DNA from: Chromera velia
Taxonomy: Eukaryota; Sar; Chromeraceae
NCBI GenBank assembly: GCA_018398765.1
Contig: JAHBMJ010002919.1
Coordinates: 25,001 to 73,992, forward strand
Length of the DNA: 48,992 bases
Direction: 5' to 3'
The notes under the pieces are model-generated. The model saw nothing but the letters and a program-made list of their open reading frames with translations. It made no database searches and was not told the DNA's origin. The position numbers and the translations under genes are program-made. Below, in pieces: positions 34,015 to 44,981 of the stretch. How positions within the stretch are numbered: position 1 is the stretch's first letter; each line of letters opens with the position of its first letter.

Positions 34015-35229
34015 ATGAAAGAAGAAAAAGAAAAGGGTGACACACAGATTCGAAACAACAACAAGAGTCTACGGTCGCAGAGATCCAGTGGGGCTGCTCA
34101 GAGAAGAGGCGGGGGGGAAAGCGGGAGCCCTCCGCACTCCCCCAGAGCTGATGCGCGGGAAAGGGGAAGGAGAGGGAGGACGGAGAGAGAGAGTGAACAC
34201 CGTTCCAAATCATCGACGGATTCCCGTGATGTCGGGAGTCCAGAGAAAGGGGGAGGGGGGGAGGGAGGGGTCTCACGTCGGTCAACAAAGCGGGCAAGTT
34301 GTTTGAAGAGCGAGAGAGCCAAAGAAAGAATGAACAACCAGACAGGTCCCGACCGAGAGCCCTCCGCCCGGGCTGTGGTTGTTTCTCCAGAGGGGCAGCG
34401 GACTCTTGTGCAGACGCAGATTGATGGAAGCGAGAGTCCTCGCTCTCCCCGTCGGCTCGAGTGCTGTGGTACCACGGATGAAAATGCCGCGGCCTCAATG
34501 TTGACGGTCCGGAGTTGGCGGGAGGAATCTTTTCAGTCGACGTTCAGGGAAAGATCCCGCAGGAGAGCGCTGGAAGCGGCAACGGACCACATCATTCCAT
34601 TAGATTTTTATTATCGTTTTGTGGTTTCTGGAACAAAGAATGACGTTCGATCCCCTCGAGATAAACGCCCACAGCCGTACTCGTTCTTTGAGCCCGAGAT
34701 TTCAGTACTCAAACTTTCACCAAAAGAACGGGCGAAGAACATTCGAGCAAGAAAAGACACCGAAAAAAGAAAGGCGAGGGAGGAAGCCGAGAGAAAAGCT
34801 AAGGCGCTTCTACAAAAGACAAACCATCTGCGCCCCTACCCGACTCGCATGACCTTCCCCGACTTGATATCCCTCCGAAAGGACCAACCCAATTCAACAA
34901 ACCAGCAGCAGATCGAGTCTCAGTCTCAGACACAAAATCAGAAAGTCGAAACGTCCAACGAAGGAAAACAGTCCCCCCCTAATTCAGCCGAAACACCTCA
35001 AAATCCTTCCGAGCAGCTGTCACCCCGAGGGGCGGGGGGAGGCTTCACCCACTTGCCCGAGGTCCCTGCTGCCGCTGGAGGTGCGAGCTCTTCTGCAGGG
35101 GAGAGGCCGGGGGCCCTTCACCGGCTGGACACCAACAAGATCAACATAGCCGCTCAGGTTGCGGGTCCCCTCTCCAGGTGCTATCGTCGTTCCATTGACA
35201 GAGGACCCCCCCCCGGGATGGGATTCTGA
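34015..35229 (+). CDS. Hypothetical basic, disordered protein
   Basis: 404 residues from the ATG giving MKEEKEKGDT. The frame stays open upstream to 33799 across a GT microsatellite, so this may be the last exon of a longer gene. The N-terminal half is Arg/Ser/Gly-rich and disordered. A conserved-looking core (about 185-290) contains ATDHIIPLDFYYRFVVSG, PYSFFEPEISVLKL and a charged helix (PKERAKNIRARK, then Arg/Lys/Glu/Ala heptads), ending in HLRPYPTRMTFPDLI. A Gln/Ser/Pro-rich tail closes at TGA. I do not recognise the family. The core pattern recalls short motifs of cytoskeletal or microtubule-associated proteins, but that is only an impression. Confidence 0.6.
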   Translation: MKEEKEKGDTQIRNNNKSLRSQRSSGAAQRRGGGESGSPPHSPRADARERGRRGRTERESEHRSKSSTDSRDVGSPEKGGGGEGGVSRRSTKRASCLKSERAKERMNNQTGPDREPSARAVVVSPEGQRTLVQTQIDGSESPRSPRRLECCGTTDENAAASMLTVRSWREESFQSTFRERSRRRALEAATDHIIPLDFYYRFVVSGTKNDVRSPRDKRPQPYSFFEPEISVLKLSPKERAKNIRARKDTEKRKAREEAERKAKALLQKTNHLRPYPTRMTFPDLISLRKDQPNSTNQQQIESQSQTQNQKVETSNEGKQSPPNSAETPQNPSEQLSPRGAGGGFTHLPEVPAAAGGASSSAGERPGALHRLDTNKINIAAQVAGPLSRCYRRSIDRGPPPGMGF

Positions 35230-35549
35230 TCGGCCGGCCGGTTCATCGATCAAAATACATCCACCCCCCTGTCTGTCTGCCCCGCCTTTCTGATTGATAG
35301 AATGAGATCGATCGTGCGTGCGTTCGTGCGTGTGTGCCTGAGCGAGCAAGTAAGTGAGTGAGTGATTGAGTGCGTGATTTAGATGGGCCCTCGAGCGAAT
35401 GGGGTGCTTTTGTTTCCTCGAAAGAACGAAGAGGCGCGTAAATGCCTCTCTGAGTGATGAACCCTTCCAGAGAAGCAGACAGCTCCGATCGGACTGCCAG
35501 TTGGGGGATTCGACCAGATGCAAGGAGCACTGATTATCATCAGGCGGGG

Positions 35550-35754
35550 GAAGTGTCCTTACTTTGAAAAAGTGGAGGACAATCGATGCAATCTCACTGG
35601 CCCATAAGTTCCCAATTGTATGTGTCAATCGACTCCACTGGCCCTCCAGAATGTTCTCCCCACTGGACAGGTTGAGTCCAGTGAGGCAAAAGCCTACGCA
35701 CAAGCCTGCACCGGTGAGAATGATCGCGATGTTTTTTCTGTTACGGTCTGAAAA
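35550..35754 (-). CDS. Possible orphan exon of a membrane protein
   Basis: On the minus strand CTTTTCAG precedes a frame that runs to HFFK|GTAAGG (a good donor). It encodes about 68 residues with a hydrophobic NIAIILTGAGLCVGFCLTGL segment. I find no partner exons on either side and no family. It may be a gene remnant. Confidence 0.25.
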
Positions 35755-35769
35755 GACTATTGCCCAGTC

Positions 35770-36937
35770 TTAAATTCTAGACTTTTGTTGGATCGTTTCC
35801 ATACACTGACTGCTTCATAGATTTTTGAGTGTTTTCAAATCCCTAGTCAAATCTATACGTGGCGCAATCAGCAGATCTAGCAGCAGATAAAAATGACATA
35901 ATGAATCAGATATAAAAATAACTTTATTTATTGATTTTCAATTTTTCGTTCAGAACTGGAGCTAGAACTGGAGTCTACTTTCACGTTCAAACAATTGGAT
36001 CATATCATCATAATGCCAGTGTATGTAGCAATAATACTAACCACTAAGCAATCCAGGTATTAAACAGTATTTTCTATTACAGTCACTTTTACGATCTAAG
36101 CTGATATGACATATCTGGATATCATATCGTCGCATATCATCATATCAAGATATGAAGCGATATGAACCAAGATATGAGCTTTAATTAATTCATATCTCAT
36201 TGAGATATCACTACTATCTATCTATGAGTGGATATGAACGGATATGGCATATGAGCGGATATGTATATTTGATATAAGAATGTATATAGCCGTCGGCCGA
36301 AAGCCAACGCCCCCCCTCCCGAGGCGCTATATATAGGATGCCACCCCCCCCGGATGCCCCCCCCCCACGGCCCACAACGCCCCTTCATAGGGTGTTGTGA
36401 TAGCAATTCTAGACCCTTATATATAAGATATGGACAGATATATATATTATAGATATGGGATATAATGAAACACGAAGCAAACATAAGCTCATATCTGCTT
36501 CATATCTTAGATATGAGCGATATAAGCGGATATCACTATCTAAATATAACCTTTTTTCATATCTCTCATACTAGCTCTCATATCTCGGACCAGATCTCAG
36601 ATAATAGATTAAAACAATATAGGTGACTGCAAAAGAATAGCTAGCTAGACAAAAGAATGCTAGAAAGAATGTTATAAAAGTCAACTGGAAGTTCTAAATT
36701 GATTTAACTCTGATTGTAATAGAAGGATTTGGATAGGATTTGGTAAAAGCTTGTATACTATCTAGGCAGTGTAGGCACATATTCAGAAACTGTGTATAAG
36801 TTTAAATTTGACAAACATATTGAGATAAGCGTTTTTTAAAGGAAATAATTCATCAAATTAATGAATTGAAAGCTAGATTCCAGTGGCTATAGATTAAAAC
36901 CTCTCTATGTTTATACTAGTTCATATTATGTAACTAA
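35770..36937. repeat. AT-rich region with dense GATATG/CATATC palindromes
   Basis: From about 36100 to 36560 many GGATATGA and TCATATC words alternate in both orientations, allowing local hairpins. A C-rich island (36305-36370) with long C runs interrupts them and is followed by a near-perfect hairpin (CACAACGCCC...GGGTGTTGTG, about 36372-36400). No gene is seen. Confidence 0.5.
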
Positions 36938-36945
36938 TGTTAGAC
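36938..36945 (+). repeat. Left target-site duplication of family-2 element A
   Basis: TGTTAGAC directly before the element is repeated exactly at 38686-38693. Confidence 0.9.
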
Positions 36946-37231
36946 CTAGGCGACGCACAGTGGTAAAAAAAAAAAAAAAAAGACCTTTCCAGATTTTTTT
37001 TTTTTTCTTTTTTTCTACGAAGGATTTCTTAAAGCATCTCTAGGAGCACCTAGAGAAGCACCTTTTAGAAGTACTTTTAAACTAACTTCCTCGCGAACTT
37101 ATTATTCAAGTCAAAGTTTTAAACATCTTTCAACCCTAGTTTCAACCCTAGTTCTAGTCTTCGTTGTTATTGACAATGTACGTTTGTCTCTACTAGTGTA
37201 TCTACTAGTGTTTTCACCATTCCATCATCTA

Positions 37232-37964
37232 GGTAAAGAGAAGGAAAAGGACAAAGAAGAAGAGAAGAAGAGAGAGAACAAGAGCAGAAAAACCTCGACA
37301 GATTCTGATTGTGTCATCACAGAGTTTGTGGAGGGAGCCTCCTCGAGTTCTTCCTCCTCTGTTGTTGTTCCCCCTACCGCTGATTCCAAAGAAAAGAAAC
37401 GGAAGTGGAACGTTTCTCTTTCTTCAGACTCTGACTGCAACGAGGAAAAGAGAGAGCAAACCAACAAAAAGACCAAGCCGGAGAAGGGCAAGCAAGTGAA
37501 TGCTCCTCCTGCCCGGGCTGCCGGGCCCGGGCAAAGTTATTGAAGATTCTTCTGAATCAGATGATAATGCAACAGATGAGGAAGAGGAGAAGGAGAATGA
37601 AAAAGAAAAAAAGAAAGCCGTCAAGCCTGTAACGACAACGCAGAGATTCACTGAGATCTTCCGTGCAGGAGATTCTCTCTCTTGCATGTTTCGTCCGAGA
37701 AACGACAGACAGGCAGAGTGGCTCAAAACAGTGCGCCTCTATGCAAAAATTGAGCAGAAATGGAAAACGAACGGAGGGACTGAGAAGGTAAAACTGATGT
37801 GGCTCTCAGGAGACCATACAAGACAGAAAAAGGGGGATCGTCTCAGTGCTCAGCAGCAACAGAAACTCAATGTAATGCTTGAGCAGTGTGAGGAGAACGG
37901 AGGCCAGACAATTCGCGTTGCTGACCTCCTGAGTAATTACAAGGCCATCACGAAGATTAGGTAA
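37232..37964 (+). pseudogene. Captured gene-like fragment inside element A
   Basis: Two overlapping frames, 37184-37543 and 37500-37964, look like one coding sequence broken by a frameshift near 37500-37550 or by an unresolved intron. The first part is Lys/Glu/Ser-rich (KRKWNVSLSSDSD). The second is acidic, then has a folded-looking C-terminus with QRFTEIFRAGDSLSCMF, EWLKTVRLYAKIEQKW and IRVADLLSNYKAI. I do not recognise the family. This sequence is absent from element B, which suggests it was acquired. Confidence 0.5.
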
Positions 37965-38397
37965 ACATGGTGGTCTTTGCTTCTGCTTTCACTTCCTTTG
38001 TTTTGTGTGTTTGTTTCAGACAGTCTACGTATTCATCCGAGAGACGCTGTCAGTTAGATAGACACAGACACAAAGATGCACACACATACGCATACGTCTG
38101 TGGTGGTTCTCTCAGACACATCTGATGTCCTTCTTGCTTCCCTCCTCTGAGGGATACCGGATGATAGACTAGATGATAGACTAACTGAGTGTGAGAGACG
38201 AGGGAGACAGAGGGAGTGACCCGGTCCATCGTTTCACTATTTATGCTAATTGAAAAATGAATGAAGTCTCCGTGTATGGCACTACACGCAGCGACCATCG
38301 TAAAAGGGGATTACAGGGACAAAGGTGAGCGGCGGGCGAAGGGAAAAGGGGGCTCTCTTTTATCCTATGCAAAGAGTGACAAGAAGGATGGATACAT

Positions 38398-38457
38398 AGA
38401 TGCAGACAGAAGAGCAGACAGAGGAGAAGTTCTTTGACTGGCTTTTTGACGATATCT
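38398..38457 (+). CDS. Shared 3' coding segment of family-2 elements (copy A)
   Basis: Encodes MQTEEQTEEKFFDWLFDDI followed by TAG. The same 19-residue segment occurs in element B (48508-48567), differing only at two silent positions. A variant (METEEQTEEKFFDWLFNDI) occurs on the minus strand of the nested MITE at about 48072-48131. It is possibly the terminal exon of a protein once encoded by the family, and the true start is unknown. Confidence 0.4.
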
Positions 38458-38685
38458 AGGACGATATACATTTCGAAGCTCTAGTCGAAGCTAGTTTTGG
38501 TCAATCCTTTTAAGCGTCTACCAAGCTAAAAGTGAAACTGGGATCCTAGATATGATTCAAACTCTAGTTGAAGCTAGTTATTTAACCTTTATTTTTTTTA
38601 CATATACAATAAAATTTTAAATTAAAAAAAAAAGGAATAGACGTTTTCAGATTTATTTTTTTTTTTACCACTGTGCGTCGCCTAG

Positions 38686-38693
38686 TGTTAGAC
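38686..38693 (+). repeat. Right target-site duplication of element A
   Basis: TGTTAGAC, identical to 36938-36945. Confidence 0.9.
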
Positions 38694-39152
38694 TACATAT
38701 CTACCTATTGAAGTTTTCTATTTAATTATTGATTGGTTGATTCAAAATTCTAACTATAAAACGATACACTATATAAAAACTTTTGTTCTTCAACTTAAAA
38801 TTATGTACAAAAGCTGTTATACAAAAGATCCACTGAGAGATGATCGAAGTTCTTTTTTCAAATAACGTGGTTATATCGCAAGGAAAACAAAACGCTGTAC
38901 AGCACAAGCCGCAGGTTGAAGCCTAGCTTGAAAACTGCATGCTGTCAGACCTTTCTCTGGACATTTCTTTTGAGCGTGAGACGGAATTCAAGTTGATTCC
39001 GATGATTCAGGAGCTCGCAACCGTCTCGCAACCTGCGACGGTGTACTTTGCGGTCCACTGGGTCCACCTACACTGCAGTGACTGCACTGAAGAGATTGCC
39101 AGGCGGTCTGGGTGATTCGATCAGAAGAATCCTCCTCCGACTAGTCTCTCAT
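38694..39152. other. Spacer between element A and the TPMT-like gene
   Basis: AT-rich up to about 38930, then mixed sequence. It contains no gene I can support and is the 3' flank of the methyltransferase gene. Confidence 0.35.
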
Positions 39153-39862
39153 TCATGCCGTTCTGGTGATTACGTAGACCTCCTCCAGGTAGGATGTGAG
39201 ACCCTGTTGCTTGAACCGCTCATAATTTTCAATCTCCTCCGATGAATGGACCTTTTCGACTTTGTTCCAGAAAGGGGAGCAGAACAAAAGTCGCACCTGC
39301 AGACACGCACACACAGGAGCCTGATGACGGCTCTTCCCTCACTGGCTGAAGAGCGGCCGATCTCCGGGTCGAGCAAGAGTCATAGGAGAGTGCATGCTGT
39401 ATGTATGAAAATGAATGCATGCAACGATCTTCGGGTCGAGGAAGAGTCATAGGAGAGTCAAACAGCTTTTTCTTTCTGCTTCGACGTCTTTGCCAATTAC
39501 CATTCGAAGGGATTCAGACAGCCAGCGCACGCTGTTTTTGCGGCTTCAGTTCATTCAAGTCACAACCAGACAAGCACACGCGCAGACGGACCAGCGGAAG
39601 GAAGGCAGGCAGGCAGGCAACAAGGAGACGAGAGGAGACCAGACTTCCTTCCTGGAGCGTGATTACGAAGCCGTGGTTGTTTGTTTAAGGCAGGCAGATG
39701 AAAGGAGAAGCTTCTCTCTCTCTCCGCTTTTCTCTCTTGCGTTCTTCTTCTTTCTTCCTTCGTTCGTTCCTTCCTTCCCTTATATCTCTCTCTCCCTTTT
39801 TCTTCCTTTCTTTTTTTTTTTTTTTTTCCCCTTCCTTTCTTCCTTCCTTCGTTCCTTCCTTC

Positions 39863-39893
<31 letters not shown>

Positions 39894-41896
39894 TCGTTCT
39901 TTCTTTCTTTCTTTCTTTCTGCCTTCCTTTTCTTTCTTTGTGTATCTGTCTGTCTGTTCGTCAAGAGTAAAGACAGAGGCACATGCACGCAGATTTGCAG
40001 TGCCACTTACAGACATGAAATGCGGTTTTTTCTGGCCACCAACTCTGACACTCTTTTCCGGAAAAGCTCATTTAAAGACATGGACAGCAGAAGCGAAACC
40101 TGACCGGTGGTCTCCACAAAGGAAGATCGGAAGATCAGATCAAAAGCAATCGAGTCTATGCACAGCAGAGAGACAGGGACGAGGACAAAAGAAGGAGGAG
40201 AGAGAGAGAGAGAGACAGAGACAGAGAGAGAGAGAGAACGGACACAAGGGGCGCTTTTCTCTTTCGGAAGAAGATCGGAAGGATTGCTAGAATAGAATAG
40301 ACGGGTAGGTAAGCACAGACAGACTGCAGCTTCTCTCTGGGTGGGTAGTGTCAGTGAGCGAATAATGTGATGTCAATCTTTCTGAATGATCGATCCCCAG
40401 TACCATGCATACTTATTCTGAGCCGACCTCCTCTTCTGGCAGGCTGAAAGGGGGACCTTTCTGCCGTGCCTCTTCGCTCCCTGCAGCTCTGTCGCAAGCA
40501 ACGAGTAGGACTCTCCCTCCCCCACACTTGGTCACGTTGTGCAAGATCCTCACATAGTCTTGCCGTAAAGAGGGCTCCACAGCAATGAGAGCAGCGCGGT
40601 CCCACACGAAGTCGAAAGGTTCGAGTTGGAGGGCAGAGAGGGACCTGGTGTCCGACACAGAAGCAGAAGCAGAGAGGCTGAAAAAGTCACCGAGAAGGAC
40701 AGAAACGCCAAGGGATTCTGATGACGCAAAGACCCGGAATCCTCCCAGCCTCTCCTCTCTCTCAGACAGTTGCAGAGCCGGGCTCTCCGCCTGAAGGTCC
40801 AAAACTGCCTTCTCGACTCCCTCCACACCAACCACTTCGGAGACGACAGACAGCTCAGAAAGGAATGCGAGATCCTGCGAATCGAACACAGAAAGAAGGA
40901 AGAAAGAAAGAAAGGAGGCAGGAAAGGCAGGGCACTTCATAATGTGTACATCGAACATTTTAGGCCTCAATCTAGATCCGTGGCCGCAACAGTCGTTGTC
41001 ATCGTTTTTTGTTGCTTGCAGTCCTGGGCTCACTATCGATATTTGAGAATCAGAACGTGCTGGGGACGTAAGGAGGAGGACCATGCGTGTGCACGAGCCC
41101 CCGTGGGCATGCAGGTGCCAGCGGTTGCGTCTTGTCTCTTCGGCGGATGTCGACATATCTCTACTATCTATCTGTCTGCCTGCTCTCCCTCTTTCTCTTT
41201 CTTGCCTGTTCTCTCTCTCTCTCTCACACACACACACAAACTTTTTCTGTCCACCTGCCTCTGTGTCTGTTTGAATGTGTCTCTTTATTTCTCTCCGTCT
41301 CTGTCTCTGTTTCTCTCTTGTCATTCTGACTGTATCTGGCTTTCCCTCTCTCTGCTCCGTGTCTCACTTTGCCGCTCTGTTTCTCTATGTCTGTTCATTT
41401 CTGCCTTTCTCTCTGAAGTGTGCACGTCTGTGTGCGATCTTTCGCAACAGGAATATTGATCCATCCCAGATACCTCCCATGTTTTTAGTTCACGCACATG
41501 AATCCTACCACAAAGCTACACAATCTTTGATCTTCTCGAAAAAAACGAAACGAAAAAGAAAATGACCAGAGTTTTCCCGCAAAGCGGCACAAAAACCCTT
41601 TGACCCTTCTCAAGGTCTCCCTGCCGTAAGATATCTGGTCCAAATTTCAGGAGGTGCCTGTGGGGAGCAGATCGGTGAAAAGTTATTTTTCCTTCGTCCC
41701 AAAACTTTTCCCAAACGTGCAAGTTCTCCGAGCTGTTTGTTGCGACCTCTCCACCCTGAGCTGCCCCCGGTGCGGCCGCGGAGGCTTCTGCCGTCTCCGT
41801 GCGTGGTACATGGGCATTGAGGTCCAGGTTGCCGTTCTCGGAATTTGCAGCGGCTGTCTGAGTCTGCATTGACGAGGGGGGCACCTCATGATCCAT
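39153..41896 (-). CDS. Thiopurine S-methyltransferase (TPMT) family methyltransferase
   Basis: Three exons join in phase 0 on the minus strand: 41567-41896, 40428-40874 and 39153-39296, giving 306 residues. The family's SAM-binding pattern is complete: VWEKFWDEGKITFH (61-74), VFVPLCGKTL|DLAFLSEL across the first splice, VVGVEG for the acidic ribose-binding strand, FDFVWDRAALIAVEP (197-211), GGGRVLLVACD, and GPPFSLPEEE|VRLLF across the second splice. The C-terminus SYLEEVYVITR matches the family's last strand. TPMT-family enzymes transfer methyl groups from S-adenosylmethionine to sulfur or halide/thiol nucleophiles, and the substrate here is unknown. About 55 extra N-terminal residues precede the domain. 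Intron 2 is long (1131 bp) and contains a polypyrimidine microsatellite. ATG 41896 is chosen as the first in-frame Met. Confidence 0.85.
39717..39945 (+). repeat. Polypyrimidine microsatellite (TTCC/TTTC) in the TPMT-like intron
   Basis: Nearly pure C/T for over 200 bases: a TC run, a T16 run, then TTCC and TTTC repeats. It lies in the long second intron, antisense to the gene. Confidence 0.9.
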
Positions 41897-42482
41897 CACA
41901 TGAAAGGACTTCAGGTTGATGGTGCGAGTATGCAGGGATCGTGGTCAAACAGCTATTCAGGGAAGCAAGAGACACCAAAACGGCGTAGACGGATCACGAT
42001 CGAAACAACATCTCTCCATGTGCATGCTGAGCAAGGAAGGGGAATGACGACACTCTCTGAAGTTTATTGAAAGAGCTGCCAATGTTCGATCAGTTGTGTG
42101 TCAGAGTCGGAATCTACTTGCACTCGGAAAGCTAATGAAAGCTATAATATTCCGTCTCTGCATGACAGTCTGATGACCGTGCACAAGGCCATGTGCAAGG
42201 AGCATAAATGCGGCGGCGCGATGGCGGCGCGCATGGTGCGTGGTGCGCGCGGCCCGAGCCGTACGTGCATGGGTCGCCGCGTAAGCTCAGTGACACGTAC
42301 ATGCACCGAGTCAGAAGGACTCTTTTGTCGATATATATATAGAAGAGGACAAAGGATGGGGTATTACAGAAGCCCTTCAACCTTCCGCCTTCTCTTCATG
42401 GACTTCTCTGATCGTTGCTGTATGCTGTCAGTGGAAGACTTTTACGTCATTGGGACAAAATATTGCGAACGGTGCCGGCAAA
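41897..42482. promoter_or_regulatory. Divergent promoter region with TATA-like tract
   Basis: The 586-bp spacer separates the divergent TPMT-like and F-box-like genes. It holds a GC-rich, partly palindromic block (about 42208-42290, GCGGCGGCGCGATGGCGGCGC) and an ATATATATATAG tract at 42331-42342, about 140 bases before the rightward ATG. A promoter role is inferred from position only. Confidence 0.35.
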
Positions 42483-44981
42483 ATGCAATTGTCTGACCTT
42501 CCAAGTCGAGTCCTCAAGAATGGTTTGTTCCCCTTTGTCGGTCCGGAGTTTTCCCTTTTCCTTCGTTGTACGAGCAGGCACCTGTCGTACCTGTGGGGAG
42601 AAGATGCACCGCAGGGTGGGGAGACCTGCCGTCTGCCTGAAACCTCTTTAAAGGAATGTTGCCGGTTCGCAAGCACTCCACTCCTTTTGTGGTGTTTCGA
42701 TCTGCCACAGCCGCCCCCCCTTGACTGGTGTGCTTTCTGGCTGGCTTTCCACGGTCGGCTGCCAGACTTCAGTGATATCTCGGGAAAGCTTGGGGAATTG
42801 TTTTGGGGGTTTGGAAGTCACAGTGGTGGAGGGAAACCGGCAAGAGTTGCGGTGGGAGACAATGAAGTGCTGTCCGTCCCTACCGTAAGACGCATGTTCA
42901 CCTGGTCTGCCGCTGTTTGTGGCGCAGCGAAAAGAAATGACGCCATCATGTTGCACAAAGTGGTTCACAGTATGATTGAGGCCGTAGAGGGGCTGGGGTT
43001 CGGGCAGAATGGGCGACTATCGATGCTGGTAGGGAAACTGGCACTAGAGGCAGCGGAAGCGGGTAGTTTGGAGGTATTACGGGTTCTCAAGGGGTGTTTT
43101 GGGGTGCAGCTGTCTGTTGATCAATTTGCGTATGCCCGGCAGGAATGTCCACGGGTGACGTCTGAGACGTTGACGTTCTTGAGAAGAGAAGGGATGATGG
43201 AAGTAGAAACAGACGGGCAGGTGTGGCTTGCGGGGGCCTGTGGAGATCGGGATTGTTTGACTGCTGCGTGGACAGCAGAGGAAGCAGAGGGGTCGTCTGC
43301 CAGTCGTCTTGTTCGACTGGCACTGACGGGGGCGCTATTCTCCCGTGAGATCGGTAGGGTGAAGAGTGTGATGGAGTCTGTGCTTCTCCTGCTGGGGGGG
43401 GGGGAGAGAAGTGCGGGAGTGTTTACACTCTCGATGCAGCAACCGTGCATGCAGACTGAGTGGCCCTCTGAACTTGCAGCAGCAATGGGGGAGACAGAAA
43501 TTCTCCGGTGGATAGTCGAGAGTGGCATTCTTCCTTTGAGTGCTGTTGCTGTTGAGGAAGCGGCAGAGACAGGGGCGATATCCACTCTTGAGTACATCCT
43601 TTCCCTTCCGCCCCCACGGGGTCTAGGTCTTGGGGACGGCTGGGCCTCGAGGGGAGAAGAGAATCCCGCCAAACGTCCCATACCGATCTTGCCAAAGGAA
43701 TCCCCTGCTTGGCAGCTGATCCTACGGGCTGTAGAGAGTGCGGTTGGGGGGGGGCAACTGGTGGTCCTCCAGTGGCTGGAGAGGGAGGGGCTCGTGGAGA
43801 CCTGCACAGAAAGAGAAAGAGAAAGAGGAGGCCCACAGGCTTCTGTACAGGGGGAGGGAGAAGAGACAGGAAAAGGAAAAGGTCAGACAGAACCCGTTTA
43901 CTCTGCTGATGCATTTCAAACCCCACCAGAGACGCAGGCAGTGTCCCTTGGAGATCCCTCAGTGGGCTCCAGATGCTTGTCGGCTGCTGCATCTGTGCGC
44001 GCATGGGACGTGGTGGCATGGCTCTGGAGGGGGGGAGCCCGTCTTTCGGCTCCTTCCGATTGGATTCGGTTTTTGCAGTCTGTGGCTGGAATGTCCACAG
44101 AAGAGGTCGAGAACGGGGCGCTTGAGCTGGTGTTGTCAATTGCTGATCAGAACCCTCACGGGCAGGAGGAGGGTGAGGATCACGGTTCATTGCGAGAAGC
44201 GACCAGGGAGTTAATTCCCGTGATCTGCAGAACTGTGTGCGTAGATGGATGTTGGGAAGCTGCCGAGGCACTTCTGAGAAAGGAAGTCGCTTTGAAGGTT
44301 CAGACCGCGGTGATGATGGACTCTGACATGACAGAAAAGAATCCTGGCAGGAGGCCCCCAAAACACAGCGGGCTGAGGGGGAAACCAGAGGAAGGAAACA
44401 GCAGGAGCAAAGAATCTCAGCTGGTGGCTGCCCTTCTTTCTATTCCAGGCCGTCGGTTGCTCCCAATGCTTCAGTCGCCAGTCGCGTTTGAGTCACAGAC
44501 TTGCCCCTGGTTTTCCCCAGGTCCCCTTTCCGTTGGCTGCAACACCCATCGTGACCTTGCTCCGTCTGGTCACCCTGCAGGCCGTTGCAGCAGGGGTTAT
44601 GGGGGGAAGAAGGTTTGGAGTTTTTCCGACTGGTTGAAGCGATGGGAGGGGGGCGTGAGGTTGTTTACAGGTTTGCATGACTGGCTGATGGACTGTCACC
44701 GTGATGCACATCGAGACTCCACGGAAACTAGGTCAAACAGAGAGAGAGAGAAGGAGAAACCTCCTTCAGTTTCAACTGAGGTCCTACCCTCCCTTTGCAT
44801 TCTTCTTCTGGAGGTACACCCGAATGTCCGAAAAAATGCCTCAAATTGTCTGAGACAGATAAGTTTGGCAAGCAGCAACGACGGAACGTTGGTTCTGGCT
44901 GCCAATACTGACGAAAGAGGGCGTAGTGTGCGCGAAAAATTCTGGGATCTTGCCGAACAAATCGAAAAGCTCAACTGTTAA
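42483..44981 (+). CDS. F-box-like protein with degenerate ankyrin-type repeats
   Basis: An intron-free frame of 832 residues starts at the first ATG (MQLSDLPSRVLKNGLFPFVG). The N-terminal 45 residues have an F-box-like pattern (LPSRVL...LFPFVGPEFSLFLRCTSRHL). Helical pairs then resemble degenerate ankyrin repeats: LALEAAEAGSLEVLRVLKGCFG, VAVEEAAETGAISTLEYILS, ILRAVESAVGGGQLVVLQWLE and LSAAASVRAWDVVAWLWRGGA. A disordered Arg/Glu insert lies at about 440-480, and the C-terminal quarter has no recognised domain. F-box proteins with repeat domains usually recruit substrates to SCF ubiquitin ligases. Because both domains are weak matches, that role is only a suggestion. Codon use and GC content resemble the neighbouring LRR gene. 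Confidence 0.75.
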   Translation: MQLSDLPSRVLKNGLFPFVGPEFSLFLRCTSRHLSYLWGEDAPQGGETCRLPETSLKECCRFASTPLLLWCFDLPQPPPLDWCAFWLAFHGRLPDFSDISGKLGELFWGFGSHSGGGKPARVAVGDNEVLSVPTVRRMFTWSAAVCGAAKRNDAIMLHKVVHSMIEAVEGLGFGQNGRLSMLVGKLALEAAEAGSLEVLRVLKGCFGVQLSVDQFAYARQECPRVTSETLTFLRREGMMEVETDGQVWLAGACGDRDCLTAAWTAEEAEGSSASRLVRLALTGALFSREIGRVKSVMESVLLLLGGGERSAGVFTLSMQQPCMQTEWPSELAAAMGETEILRWIVESGILPLSAVAVEEAAETGAISTLEYILSLPPPRGLGLGDGWASRGEENPAKRPIPILPKESPAWQLILRAVESAVGGGQLVVLQWLEREGLVETCTERERERGGPQASVQGEGEETGKGKGQTEPVYSADAFQTPPETQAVSLGDPSVGSRCLSAAASVRAWDVVAWLWRGGARLSAPSDWIRFLQSVAGMSTEEVENGALELVLSIADQNPHGQEEGEDHGSLREATRELIPVICRTVCVDGCWEAAEALLRKEVALKVQTAVMMDSDMTEKNPGRRPPKHSGLRGKPEEGNSRSKESQLVAALLSIPGRRLLPMLQSPVAFESQTCPWFSPGPLSVGCNTHRDLAPSGHPAGRCSRGYGGKKVWSFSDWLKRWEGGVRLFTGLHDWLMDCHRDAHRDSTETRSNREREKEKPPSVSTEVLPSLCILLLEVHPNVRKNASNCLRQISLASSNDGTLVLAANTDERGRSVREKFWDLAEQIEKLNC

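Larger units (their letters stand above)
36946..38685 (+). mobile_element. Family-2 TIR transposon, element A (1740 bp), with gene-like cargo
   Basis: The ends are CTAGGCGACGCACAGTGGTA plus an A run at the left, and the exact inverse at the right (T run, then TACCACTGTGCGTCGCCTAG). Exact 8-bp duplications flank it. The 8-bp duplication suggests hAT or another 8-bp superfamily. Outer segments of about 280 bp (left) and about 720 bp (right) match element B at 46582-48794, while the middle (about 37232-37965) does not. No transposase is recognised, so the element is probably non-autonomous. Confidence 0.88.

Noticed and set aside
35020-35703. 227-codon minus-strand frame as one gene
   Set aside because: Only its first 50 or so codons look coding and end at a good donor. 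The rest is antisense to the end of the gene at 34015-35229 and to simple repeats.
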